A DNA stretch of 64,000 nucleotides. It comes from Chrysomallon squamiferum. Taxonomy: Eukaryota > Mollusca > Gastropoda > Neomphalida > Peltospiridae. This document shows, in pieces, positions 1-14,400 of this stretch (position 1 is its first letter; the number at the start of each line of letters is the position of its first letter). The position numbers and the translations under genes were made by a program. The stretch is taken from positions 14,115,178-14,179,177 of the forward strand of contig CM022671.1 of assembly GCA_012295275.1 (NCBI GenBank), written 5' to 3'. The notes under the pieces were generated by a model. It was not told where the DNA came from, made no database searches, and saw nothing but the letters and a program-made list of their open reading frames with translations.

Positions 1-1166
1 TATAACTGTTTTTCTTATTGTCTGTATAATCTTCAGGCAACTTTGTGTGAGGATGTTTCTATTTATAATATTATTAAAAATACAGTAAATTAATTTTGCT
101 GAATCATTTGACTCTACTTTCCTTGTAGAGTCATTATCTAGCAGAGTTATATATGCTATTACATCCAACAATGGAATAAACACAATTATTGTATTGTTTG
201 CAAAACATTATTATCTCAATTACTATAACTATTTCCAGTATTTCCAGTGACATCTAGAATAAATCAACAGTAAAATATCATGCTACTATATAACTTTTTT
301 TAAATTATGCTTTCTGTAAATAAAGAAATATGCTTTTTACCAGGTATGTAGCAGGTATGAAATGTTGAGCTCATAAACGACACTGCACTGACTGAATGTC
401 ACAGAAAAAATACATTTATTTTTTTTGTTCTTTCAAGTGTACCTCGAATAGACATGCCAGCTGTGACTTAGCACCATGTTCCATGTGAATAATCCCCAAT
501 AATAATGTCTACAACACAGCTAATACCGACTCACTAACTAAACTGTGCAGATTATGTTAGTCTTTATGCTTGTCAGTCACCCAGTTTAGTGTATCTAGAA
601 ATACTTCAATAATTACTGTCATTTTCCTAAATGTTTTATAAAGTATTTTTAAGGTGAATCACCACCTGCCAAACACCTGTGCTTAGAATGGTTAATATAA
701 GGTCAAGGTTAAATAATGTTTGTAATATAATCTATTTAGTTTATAATTCCATAAGCTGGAATGTTATTATGAAATGAAATGATGACTAATAGACTATCTT
801 TATGTTTACAATTGTATTAAACAACACAGACAGACTCAGACTTACACCTACAATAATTATTACAGACAATCCAGTGAGAAGCTCTGAATTTTCAGTCATT
901 TCAAATAAAAACTAATATTAAAAATAAATCATACATCATATAACTCATGTGTCAGTACAATCCTCTTTCACTATAATTTGAATATTTTTTCTAAACTGAT
1001 TAAGAATGGCTGATGAAGACAACAGTTATAATTCATATTCTGCATCTGTAACAGAAAATTTGTTTTAAAATATGTAATTTTTGATGATTTAAACATTATT
1101 TAAATATAGATAGCTTTGACTAGTTGGATATTTAAGGTATGCTAAGCACAATGGATTTCAAATGTC

Positions 1167-1197
<31 letters not shown>

Positions 1198-1230
1198 AGT
1201 CACTAAACTGTAAAATATATTTAAACTTAC
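1..1230 (-). other. TRAF4 intron 3, incomplete
   Basis: AT-rich non-coding DNA running off the left edge. It has an A29 run at 1167-1195 close to the exon 3 donor. No further TRAF zinc-finger exon is visible on the minus strand. Confidence 0.8.
1167..1195. repeat. A29 homopolymer
   Basis: Uninterrupted run of A on the plus strand (T in the TRAF4 transcript), 36 nt downstream of the exon 3 donor. Confidence 0.95.
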
Positions 1231-1335
1231 CTGTAAGTTCTGCAGTTTGTCAACCCATCTACATCCTTCTTTGTAATGTCTGCAGCGAATGTGACTGTTC
1301 ATTATTTCTGTTTCAAGTTCACGGTCAGGATAGAT
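1231..1335 (-). CDS. TRAF4: TRAF4 exon 3 (first TRAF zinc finger start)
   Basis: 35 codons, phase 0 on both sides. The acceptor reads cacag before ATC TAT CCT; the donor is CAG|GTAAGT. It encodes residues 66-100, from IYPDRELE to DKLQNLQ, including C83 and C90, which begin the first TRAF-type zinc finger. The next exon should continue this finger and is not seen in the first 1.2 kb of the window. Confidence 0.92.
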
Positions 1336-2762
1336 CTGTGGAACAAGAGACATGCAGGTCAGTTGGTACAGTAAATATACAATCACATGGGAATAACCAA
1401 TCCTAATGACGATAATAATATATGTAATGAAGACGTGCACTATATGTTAGATACATTCTGTTTAGTTTATTAAACATTTTACAGCCAGTAACATAAAACT
1501 GTACAGAACAATAGAATATTTTATTGTAATTATTGTCATTGGAATGTGATTATTATTTTTTTTTTTTTTTTTTTTTGGAACTATATTCTGTGATGTATAG
1601 TATATTTCAGTGATGATACAACATTTATTTTTATGTTTTTAACAAACCAAAGTCGCAGTGAAAATAATAAGGGAAATGTTGATGAGCTGATGGTTTTTCA
1701 GGTTTATTATTTTCTCAATAAGCAAAGCAGTTCTACCCAAGTGTAGGAGTGACATTTGAGTTAATAAAAATGTTGTATATAGTTTGTAATGGATTAGGTA
1801 GGAGAATATGTGCAGTCATGAAATAAATTAATTTTACACAAATCCATGCTTCTTTAATTATCTATATTGTACATAGAAAACAAAGAATTACATGAACAAA
1901 AATAAAACAAACCTTTGCATAATCTATCACATTATCATCTTCAGGGCATTTAAAGTTGCCAGCACTGAAAAATAAAAATACATATTAGTTTATAGAAATT
2001 TCTAAGACTTAATATTTTATAAAAATAAAGTAGACATTTCTCATAACGTGGAAAGAAATGTGAAACAAACAAACAAAATAAACCTTGACAGACTGAGTAA
2101 ATCGTGGCAGAGTTGATTTTAGATTGGTTGGGTTTCAATGACTTCTGTGTGAAACATTAGGATTAAATGGAAAATATAAGTTTTGGTGAATTTTCATGAG
2201 ATTATAATATTACTGCTTTTCTTGGTTATGAAATTTTGCAGTATAAATTAACACTTTGAAGTCTGTGAAAAGATTTTCCTATCACAAATATAAATGATGT
2301 GAATACACAGATTTAGCTAATAAAAGTAACAAGTCTGCAAACATTTCAAAATGCTTGTTAGTGATGTGATGATGTTTTCTGAATGAATAAAATAACAGAC
2401 TGACTGAAACACTAGTGTGAGCAGCTGATGTTAATTACAATTATGATGGTCCGTGCATGTAAAAAATATTTCTCTTTTAAAAAATATTAAACTTCCTTTT
2501 TTTTGTTTATATATATATATTTTTATAATGTGCTTTTCATTAACAAAAAATAATTAAAATTTCTTTTATTATCATTTATTCATTGTTTTTTTTTACCATA
2601 TTTAATAGTGTCATGATAATAATACATGAGGTAATTTAAAAAAATAATAATAACAACTAGAAAATCTTCAAAATTAATTAAATCATTTGACATTTATCAC
2701 TATCACTATATTATAACAGAGTAACCTATAACAACTTTAAATACTGAATAATAATAATAAAA

Positions 2763-2825
<63 letters not shown>

Positions 2826-5800
2826 ATTTTAAACATAAAAAAACCACCAAAAAAAAAACCCAACTATAATAAAGCATTGATATTTTCCTTTCATATACAT
2901 CCCTATTTAAAAAATATATCATCAACGAGATTATCATATTACATTTTAACCATTGTACACCTAGAGGATATTTCAATATTATTAAGATTTTGAGGAGTAT
3001 AACCGGAAATGCATATCAGCTTGAGGAAGCCAGTGGCTGTTTAAACAGAAAGCTAAAAGAAAATAATGAATGAAAAACTGAGGTTTTATTGCTTTCAGTA
3101 ACCTATCTGATTATTATAGAGTAAAAGATATGATAAAGAACTTGTTAAGGAGGGGTGAGAGGAACTTGAACACAAAGGACAGGAAACGATAGTGTATTGG
3201 TCACACTGAAAGCAGCAGATGTCTTCAGCAAATCTCAGACAGGATATTGCACTCCTCACTAAGTAATGTAACACAGCAAACTCCTTGCACAGTCTCAAGT
3301 AACAACTGTCACAGGATTATTATTTATTTCGTTATTAAATTCTGAAAACATTTTGGAGACAATAAAAAACTGAAAGTGTAATTAATATTTGTTTAACCAT
3401 TTATTTTAAAAATATATAGATATATATGTAACAGTGTTTTGTTTCAATTATTGGGGGTTTTTTTTAAACGGAGGTGACAATAAACCAGAGCAAAAAAGAA
3501 CCTTAACTGAAACAATACCTAGTAACAATCTTGATTCTTAAATGTTTATATTTGTTTTATTACTGATACTTTAGCTATTCATTTGAATTACATGATGAGT
3601 TCACCACTGCCATTTAGAACAGTAATACTAGTCTCACAAAACATCTGTTTATCACCATCACACAACTACAAAAGGTTTAGTGCAAGCAGACACAAAAGTC
3701 TAATATAATTACTGAACTTTTCACTGTCATCCAGTTTGTCATTAACAGCGATTTAGATACGACTGTTCTGACATGTCAATAAAATTATAAACATTCAAGA
3801 GGTTTCAGCAAACACACCAATAACATTTCTTGAAATTTTATTGTTCTACCTCACTGTTGTTTACAAACAAGGATTTCTAGACACTGATAATGTACTGCTT
3901 CATAACAGTACCCTTTAAATGAGATCAGCTGACTATAATGGTCACCTGCAGGCTAATTATTTTTTATTCATGTTATACATGCTTGTTAGCTGCAGTATAT
4001 TACAATGATTTAGATACTTAGTAACAATTTACAAAGATTCAGATATCATTAAAAAACCTATTTGTTGAGAGAAAGGGAAACTTTTTACTATTTATTTATT
4101 TATTTACTTAATTATTTTTTTATTTTTTTTTGGAAACATTTTATTTATTTACTTATTTATTTATCTGTTTATTTTTCTTTCTTTTTCTTATTGTTATTTT
4201 TAATGAAATATGGTAATGATTTAAAAATAAAAAATTAAACAGGAACTACTAAAAACAATTTCAGGTAGAGTGAAGTATTTAATTCAGAGACATGCAAAGT
4301 GAGACAAAACAGCTGTAGGACAGATGTATGGCAGATACTGTTAGTATACATTTCTCTGCTCAGGGCTATTTCCCATCCCACTCTTTGATCTAACACATCA
4401 AAAGACTTGAGTCTGGTGACTTTTTAGGTAACCAGTCATCATCAACAAACAGGTTATATCTAATATTTTACCAGTGCAGAGTTTGACAGAAAAAAGTCTA
4501 CTACATGACTGTCATTATGTCAGAATGAAGCATCGTAGTGTAAACATCAAATACACTGTTACCTCTGTTTGATTTGTTTTTATTTGTCATCAGAATGTTC
4601 ACAAAACGCATTAATAATTTAGGAAATTTCTTTTATGGTAATTATCATTTATATTTTGTTAGTTAATCAGGTGTGACAAATTTAAACTTAGGCAGCCAGT
4701 TTAACAAGAGTGATAATGAGGTTTAAAATGGTTTTATGTAAGATTAGTACTTTCAACACAATACATAATCAATAAAACCTATTCCTTAAAACAACTACTA
4801 CAATAAACATAATCAAAAAATTTAAAAAGTATCTTTGGGTTTGGTTGATTTTTTTCATAAATTATTTGTCAGCAGCCATTTATCTGACGCCAGAAGATAT
4901 CATCTATTTAACAAATGACAGAGTAATAATGTCCTTTGGCTATGTTATTAATAAACATAAATTCAGTTGCCAAACAAGGTGACAGTAAACTTAATTAACA
5001 ACATTCAGCTGATACACAGACAACCAGAAACTAGTCATCAGGGTCTCTGAGCTGTCCAGAAAAATAACTGTTTCAAAATTTTAAATACCAGCTGCAGTAA
5101 GATAAAAAGCTGTGAAGATGAAATAATGGCTTATGGTCAGTTGATTTGATGTTTCTATAATGTATTATTTTTAACTTCAGGTTATTAGTTTATCATAAAA
5201 TTAATGGGAATAACATGATCATGACAAATGTTAAGATCATATCCCTAAGGAGACTATTTGATTATCTAAATGGAATCTCTTGATATTCAGATATTAATTA
5301 ACAATACCAAATAAAAAATTCATGAATCTCATATTCCTCTTAATGGTAGATTAATACATAATATAAAAGTGGTCCAAAGCAACAGTAGAATATAAAAATA
5401 TAAAACAAAATCTCTATCTGAAAATGTGTACTAAAACCAACCTTATACAGCCTCTTCCTCTCAAACTCTCCACAGAAACTGTTGCCATTGTCACTAAATT
5501 TTTTTTTCACTACAAAATTCAGAAACTAACAAATGGTTTCATGCAGTGGTCAGCAAGAAATATTCATTGGAGAAATATGCAGAGATTGGACCTGTGAGCT
5601 GCTGCAGGAATAATAGCAGCTACTGGTCCCTTTGACAAATTAATCGTCTTCAGCTGAATTAATAACTCTGTGGCTTGCAGACATCAATAAACATTAATTC
5701 CAAAACAAATACTTTTATGTCTTCAAAACTAATAAAGCCACCACTGGGAACATGTGCATCAGGAAAAAAAATATATTGATTACAAATCTGCATGACAAGT

Positions 5801-8411
5801 TCATTAGTAAGTCCATTAAAGTATAGTGTGCAGAAATATGTTAACTAAAAAAGAAAAACTATTAGAATGAAATATGAACAATTTCTTAATACCAGAGAAA
5901 AACTGAGTGAAATAAAGTGAGGAATGAACACTAATCAGCTGTAAATCAAACAGCATCAACAGGTTTGACCACAAGAGGAGAACCACAAAAATCAAATGAG
6001 GCTCCTTCCTGTGTTTTGGTGTTAACAGGATTGTAACAGAATCCAGCTTAGCAGATGGGTTGAAATTAACATTGTGTTTCATTGGCCAACTGCACAGCCA
6101 TCTGCTCTGTCACTTGAGACCACTACTTCATCAATTCAAAAGCTTAGAAGAACAAACCTGAGGTTTTATTACCCCAAAAACCTAATAAATGTTACAATTA
6201 AAGCTGGAAAAAGAGTACGTGATAACAATAAAAACAAGTATTTTTTATATATTTCCTTAATGTTGCAGATATAAAATTTACATTTTATTTCTTTTCAGGC
6301 CTGTGAATCAATTTAAAATTAATTAAATACATTTTTTATTTTTTATTTATAAGCTAGAAGATTTAATTTAATAGTGTTTTTAAAAATAAAATTGCATACC
6401 GAAATAAATTGAATATTTCTTGAAATTATTTCCTATTTTAATAACTAAAAAAAAAAAAAAAAATTATTAATTAATCACTAAACCAATTTTCCAAAGACAT
6501 TTATGTAGATTTCTAAAATAAAAATGCTCATGTTTAAATCTATACCAAAGTTTGATGTTGGAAACGTCAATTTAAAGACATCTGCCTGAAAATACTTAGA
6601 CATTGTTAGGCTACTGAATACAAACAAAGACTGTGACTCTGTGTCTGACTCAGGTGGCCGGCCCAAGGTTTGGTTTCAGTGTGTGAGATAAAACAGTTTT
6701 GTTGGCTGACAGGTTAACAATGCAGTCACACTTCCCCACAACTGTATCTGATCAGTGGCACACGCCATTCAGATACCATACACAATACCTTCAAAGCCTT
6801 TTCTCCTCCTGCAAAACTTATTTGAAATAAAAGTAAAAAATTATAACTATAATCTTCAAATTATGACACTTAACAATAAATAAGTATTTTTTAAAGAAGG
6901 CCAGGAGCAATACAATTTAATTTTTAAAAATACCATACAATAAGTGAATTGAGCAAATGTTTCCAAATATCTTTAAGAAAGGCTTTGTCAAAATGTATAC
7001 ATCCATTACAAAGGAGATAGTAATATTATAAAGTTATTCTTGTGAAAAATAGCTTTTAATTCCAGTCCCATTTCAAGTGATTGTTCCACTTTTGGTTTAT
7101 CTGGTGAGATTTGTGGTGAATTTATTCATTTAAAGTAAATACAAATTTAAAAATAAAATTTTTTTTTTTAAAGATCAATTTAATTACAATACAGTATACA
7201 AATTATGTTGAAAATTAAAGTAAATTTCTATTTTTTTTTTTTTTATTATATCTATCAGCTATTGCATAAAATGATTATGCCATTGACAAGAATTTCATTA
7301 AATTAGCACATACGAATTAAACCCTATGCAAAAATATTTTATTTTACTTTTTATATTTAATCATTTATTTCATTTTTTTTTAGTCAAATTTATTATTTTT
7401 TTATTTTTTATATTATTACTATCAAGAATTATTATTCTTATTATTTATTTATTTTTTTAACAAAAATAGAAATTACTGAATGAATTAGAATTGCAATATA
7501 ATATCTGGCAGTGTGTGTTTATCATATCAAGACTATTATACTGCCAAGTGAATATTACTGATAGCAGAAATCAGCTGTGCAGATATAAACAAGACTCGAT
7601 TTTATGAAACCAGGTTAAATACACACAGAATGTGTTTCACAACAATGGATTACTATTATATTCTGTTATATACAGGACATTAAATAACAAAGAGGTGTAT
7701 ACAAAGAGGTAAAGCAAATTGGTGTAAGATCAGAACGTGGGAGATAGATTCCCACAGATAACTCGAGTAAGTGTGAACTGATCTCTTAATAAAGACATGG
7801 GAATAACTGTTAAACTGGATTTCAAAAAGATATATATATATACATAGTGTTAATGCCATCAGCAATCATACTGATTGATCCAAATAACTTTTTTATTATC
7901 AATTTATAAGCCCCCAAAAAGATTATAAAAAAAAAAAAGAAGAAGATAATACACTTCCTCTAATGACAATAATGCAGACTTGTTGAAGAGAAACATTTAA
8001 AGCCCCACACTGGCAGATGTGAATCCAAGTGACTCGATTATCAATTTTTTATAATTCCACGACATTCCAACAGGACACACTGTCAGTAATGTATTCTAAA
8101 CAGAATTTCCATACAGGTGTGGCGACACAGCTGTCTCTTACTGCCTCCCCAAACCACTGCATCTGCCACACGCATTCCTTCACACACTGCTGACCTCAGA
8201 TTACAGGCTTACACTCATCAAATGGTCAGTTTGGAGGTGCAAACAAAAGAACAAACTGATAAAAAACAAATACAATACAAATCATCTTCAGATCTCTGCT
8301 AGCTGTTCATACCCCATGTTTGTCTTCATCAACAAATGAAAGGCTTAACTAATCACTGCTGGGTTTCCTGCAGTTACATTTTCAATAGCAACAACTACAA
8401 CAACAACAATG

Positions 8412-8461
<50 letters not shown>

Positions 8462-11400
8462 GTTGTTGTTGTTGTTGTTGTTATGTTATACATATTTTAA
8501 AAGAAGATATTTTATTTTTCTAAAAATGTATTAGCATTTTTATTACAATTATAAATACTCTGCATATTTTATGAACCTCAAAACAGATGACTAATTACCT
8601 GATAACCAAATGCAAAATAATGAGTTGTATTGGAGAGAGGTATTAAGTTATTACTATTTCTATTTAAAAAAAAAAAAAAAAGACCCATTACATTTCCTAA
8701 TTTCCAAAGATAATTCTAGATTTGTTTTGTATTTCAATTACTGTTAGAACTCAAACAATGAAGTGAGAAAAGATTAACTGTTCTTATTTGACAGACAGCT
8801 GAAATGGCTGTCTTTACTACATCCCCTGATAATGTTTTCCAATCAACAACTGACAGCTAGTAATTTGAAATGCGAGCCTGAAATCTGACTGGACAATGAC
8901 TTTAAATTACATCTCTCTCATGACTGGCTATTGACAACAGAATCAATTTGTGTCAAATTTTAACCAAAGCTTTTTTCACTTTTTTGTTTTTAGAATAAAT
9001 TTAGTGATGGCCAGTTTGCAAATACATTACATAAGTAGTCAACAAGATACCAACTCATACAAATTGTCTTATCTTCAGAAACATCTTAATAGTTTGTTAG
9101 AAATGCTTTACTTTCAGTGACTCTATAAAAACTGTGACATTATCTTTACCACTATTATTATTGATGATGATGATGATGATGATGATTTTTAAAATTTTAA
9201 CAATGCTATTTATTATTCTTTAATTTTATTAAATTGTAATATATTTAGACTTATTAAATGCATTTACAAATTAATATTTAAAAATAAATAAATTAATTAT
9301 GCAATATGGGTAAATTTATATGTAAATTTTACAATATTAAAATTTATTTTGAAGCTTGTTTTATAAATTATATTTGAAATCTTTTAATCACTTGTAATGT
9401 CTCAATATATGTTATCTGGAAATAAATGAAGTAGAAACTGTATTACCTTCCATGATTTATGAAATTCTGTATATTATGTATTTATCAAAACAAAAAGAAA
9501 AATGGAGGAGAAAAAGAAAAATACTAACAAATCTTATTTTGCCTGTAGATGGTATTTGTGATTAGTAATTAAAAATAGTCATGAATGACACAGATATCCA
9601 ACAACTTTTAAATCAAAAGAAATAATTCCTAATTGAATTTTCTTTTCATAACCACAATCTCTGTACAATAAAATTAAAATTAAAAAAAAAAAAATAAAAA
9701 CAAACATCAGTGTAACTAAGAAATACTTTTTTCAAATTTTGAAAATTTTATTTCCAGACCCTTTTTTCCACATCAAAAAACATCCTGTCATTAGCCATTT
9801 TAAAAAGAAGTCAGTTTAAATTATACAAGCAAAATTATCTAAGAAACAAAAATATCTTGTCAACATGCTTAGATAAACAAATAAACAAAACCACAGGGAT
9901 TTTGCAAAGTTTATTAATTCATGGTATTTACTGTGTATAGAATAGAAATGGAGAACCTAAATTCCAGAAAACAACAGTGAAGTTTTCAATCAAAATATTG
10001 ATGTAAAATATTTTCAAAAATAATTTGATAAATAAAAATGGACAGAAGCCAAAATTCTGTGTTCAATTTTTTTCAATGTAATTTTAATTAAAACATCTTG
10101 TGGAAAGAGCTTAACAAATGAATGATGAGTATCAGATAAATAAACATATAAAATTGAATAAAAATGAGAAATATAGGTATTAACATTTAATTATCAAAAC
10201 AGGAATAAAATAATCAATATTTTAAAATGAAATTCACTAACCTTGACTACTCCATGCTTTCAGTGTACAATGTTCTCCATTTTAAACTGTTGTGAACTCA
10301 AAGAATTCCAGAGACTTTAATTAACCAGAAAGGACCCCAAACCTCTGACATGCACAAATACACAGAAAAGTGCAGAAATAAAAGAACTTGAGGCTACTGC
10401 TTGCTACGAAAGAGACTCAACACCAGCAGTAGCTGTGCTGGGAGTGTCCAATTTCTTCAGATCATTTCAAAACTGAAAATCATGTGAAGTTACCATGGTA
10501 ATATGACACTCTGCAATAGCATATTTTGTTTCTCTAGCAGAGTTTATTATAATTATTTTCCCATGACTAGAAGATATTTAGATATGTGATAAGAAAAACA
10601 TGACCTAGCAGTGCAAATCACGACAGCCTAATAACAGCTGAATTGATTTTGCAGTGCAGTCGGAAGCTGAATCTAAATAATAACAGCTGCAAGTGTAATT
10701 TGGATTGTCATTTAATTATGACTTTAAAAATGTGTTTTACCACGAAATAGGACCAGGCAGGCAAGTCTATGAAACTTCAGTGGCTGATATCATGCTTCAT
10801 ATTAAAAGATTTTTCTCTTGTTGTCAATCCCACTTTTAAAATTAAAACATATTTTATATACTTCTATCCCAGTTCCCAATACAATTCATGAAAATTCATA
10901 AAATTCAAAAAGAAGAATTTTTCAATGTTATGTTTCTTCTTTGTAATACCACTCTAGAAATAAGCTTGCAGATATTCAAATCTTTATTTTAAAATTTTAT
11001 TTCATCTTCTTTTTTTCTTTTTTGACATATACTGGTTATCTTTAATATATTAATTTACTAGTTCATCATTCTAATTCTAAACAGCTGTTATAATCATCAC
11101 ACCAACAGCTGATGATTGGATGCATGAATGCCAAAGATGGTCAAGTTCTGATATTTGACTATGGAACCCCCAACTTCAGGCTAATTGTCAGATATTCTTG
11201 GAAGAACTGCCAGAACTTTATCTAGACACTCTGTCAATAGAGATCAAATTCATTCAAACAGATGTGCTCTATCTAGACTAATTGTAACATTCTCTGAGTT
11301 ATTTAACATTTTGCAAATTAATTCTGTCAGTAAATCAAAAAGTAAAACTGCTAGCTAATCCTTCATATGCAAAAATATTATTGAAAATATCTTTGTCAAA

Positions 11401-14400
11401 AATGTGAAAGTTATTTTTTAGGTGAATGTCAGTAAGTTGAACATACATGAGAAGAAGAATGTTCTCACAGTTAGAGATGAAAGTCTGTGTGTGGCAGTAA
11501 CTGAATGGTCTGCAACAACTGAATACCAACTACGTATTAACAGAATGAAAACATCCACAAGAGAAAACAAGCATAGCAAAAATTTTCTTAAAACATCTTT
11601 ATAAATCATTTAACCTAATCATTCTCAGCATTAACCAGATTTATGTGGCAATGTTTTGCACATAAATTATCTCCAAGAAAAATAAACGTTTAACAGAAGA
11701 AAACTACATTAACATTCTTAAGACAACTTTGACTGCAAACTTTCATTCTGTAAAAACAGATATGTTAATACAGGTGGCAAGCCAACTCACAGTAAAGAAA
11801 CCTAAATGGAATTTTCAGAAAGTTTACTCTTTTTTTTAACTAAGCAAAAGCAGATTTTTCCAGTATTTTATTGTATCTTCCTTTTTTTTTATGCAAATGC
11901 CAAAATTTGTATGAATGAAAAGAATAATGTTTGTTCCAGTACAATTCTGTTTTCAAAAACATTAAAATATAATTTTTTTCTAAAAAGACACAAAGTAAAA
12001 TATTGTATCAAAGAAAATTATTACTGAACATGGTAAATATTCATTTAAAAAACTAATTACTGGTTTTGCTTACAGTTTTACAAGGCACTACAGCAATGTC
12101 TAGAACTGACCATCTGAACTCGTAACAAAAACTGCTGTGAAAAAACAGACATGCACACTTGAAAATATCTTAGATAACATCACAAACATTTTGAAATAAA
12201 AAGACTAGACAAATGAGCCAGGACAGTGATAAATGATAAAAATAACATTTTATTTACAAGATTCAGTTGTTTTAATCTTTGTAAATTTTCAGTTGTATTA
12301 ACCTGAATAACTTTAATTTCTAATCTTTTGTTTTTTTACGAATGAAGTGATATATGATTCTTTCACAAATATCATATTTCTAATAAGATTTAAAGAGAAA
12401 AAAATCATTAAATAACTATATGAGATAACAGAACTTGCTGGTCAATTATAAAATAATTTAATACTGGAATGTATGAAAATAATTATTAAGGTCATTGTTG
12501 TACAACTACATCAGGACATATTATGATTCATTGTTACTGTAAACAGTGAAAAATGCAGACAGGTGTCTGGCATTCATCCTGTTTTCCAGTTTGTGCTTTA
12601 GTAGAATACATAAATGCTGCAGACAGTCTAATACACTATGGTTTAAGTGCATGTGCTTTGTGTGCCGATTCAAAGTTTTAGTTCGACTCACTGCACAGTC
12701 CAAACCTCTATTGTGTTGTCATGATTGATCTTAATGACTGACAGAGTAAGTCAAATCCTACAGAAACATTTGCACTGTTGACTCAGGAAATTGTAATAGG
12801 CTGAGTGAGCAGGACATGTAAACTAGCTGATTCTTTGACCAGGCTTCAATGAGTATATCAAACACGTGCATCATGGTAAAGCTTAGTTATTTAACAAAAA
12901 TATATACTCTTGCAAACACACATAATCACACATGTGTGCACACACACTCATTTATGCTCTCAAATGTATTCTGGTCAACAACAAAACCAAAAATAAAAGC
13001 TTTTTTTCCATGTAAACCTCTTTCAGAATTACTCTCAAATCAATATCACAGCTATAAAAACGTTTTTTGGAGTCAGGTTTTCATTGTATTTAGACACAGA
13101 TCCTTGCAGTCATGTCAAATTTGCTGAAGTCCATTATAATAAAATATCTTACTTCATGTCTGATTATGTTTCTGTTTTTGTCAAAGGTTTATTCCCGTTA
13201 ACAGCAGTGTGCCCAGATCTTATAATATAAGTTCACTAAAACATCTGATATATGTTAGAAGTAAATAAATAAAACAATTTGAAGAGGATTAATATTTGAT
13301 CAGCAGTCACTGACCAGAACTAATAACATAACCTTTAAGCTGACACAAGTTTTGAAGGTTCACTTAGTATAGTGGTGATGGCATCCATTAACAGACTTCT
13401 GAACTGTAACCCTAGGTGTCTATACAGAAGTCTTCTAAGTGTGCCCTTTTGCAAGTCATGTAGTTTGAGCTTTACATTACAAACTCTGCCTGAACTTCTT
13501 CTTCTAAAGGTTCTAAGTAAACACATCACAAAGTTAATCCTGTGTGGTTACTGAATACATTTTGGTGAAAGAGCATAAATTTAACTCACACTGATTGCTA
13601 AGCAAGAAAAAATGAACTATTTAAAAATACATATCTAAATTCACATTATCAGCTGATCTTTAAATGTTATGATTGAAAAATAATCTTCTCAGAAAATATG
13701 TAACCAATATTCTGACATTAAACTGTTTACACAAACAGAAGATATTTTAATATATATATATTTTTTTTATTTCTTACATATAAGGCAAAAAAAAATTATA
13801 TTTTTATATTTTTATTTAAAGAAATAATTAGATTGTTTCATGAGCATGGGTCTGTTTTTATGTTGTATTTTTTTACTTTAAATGGAATGTAAAATTTAAA
13901 TAAAAAATTAGAAAACATTTCACATGAAATTGTGAAATAAATATCCAGGTTTTAGTCTGTTACATTAGCTTGCAAAATCCAGATAGTTATTAAAGAATCA
14001 ATTTCCACATCTGCTGCTTGGCTTTAATGAAGGAAGTGTTACTCTGCCAGATGTGCTATAAAAGTATGTTCTGACGCTAAGCATGGTAATTTTGCATTGT
14101 TCACATTAATGGTCAACTAAACAGGAACAAAATGTCCAATAAACTAGCCTTCAAGCAAAACAAAATGTAAATGACCTAACTTCAAAGGCTATCACTAAAA
14201 CTAAAAAAAATAATATTTAAAAAAAAAGCCAGCATTATAAATATTAATGTGGTTGGATACTGGAATTACATAAAAGCCAAAATAAATCTTTAAAACATAA
14301 CATTGGTTTTCATTACATTAGTAAAAAAAATTCACATTCACCTTGACAAGTTCTTTTAAGAGGACCACGAGAAGATGTAATTCTGTCAAAACTTTTCCCC

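Noticed and set aside
3095-3298. Cys-rich minus-strand open frame in TRAF4 intron 1
   Set aside because: Cysteine spacing does not fit a TRAF zinc finger, and the position between exons 1 and 2, which join perfectly in frame, leaves no room for another coding exon.
11101-11285. Short protein-like stretches in two frames in TRAF4 intron 1
   Set aside because: Two overlapping plus frames are equally open for about 30-40 codons, with no splice-site pattern or recognisable family; chance cannot be excluded.
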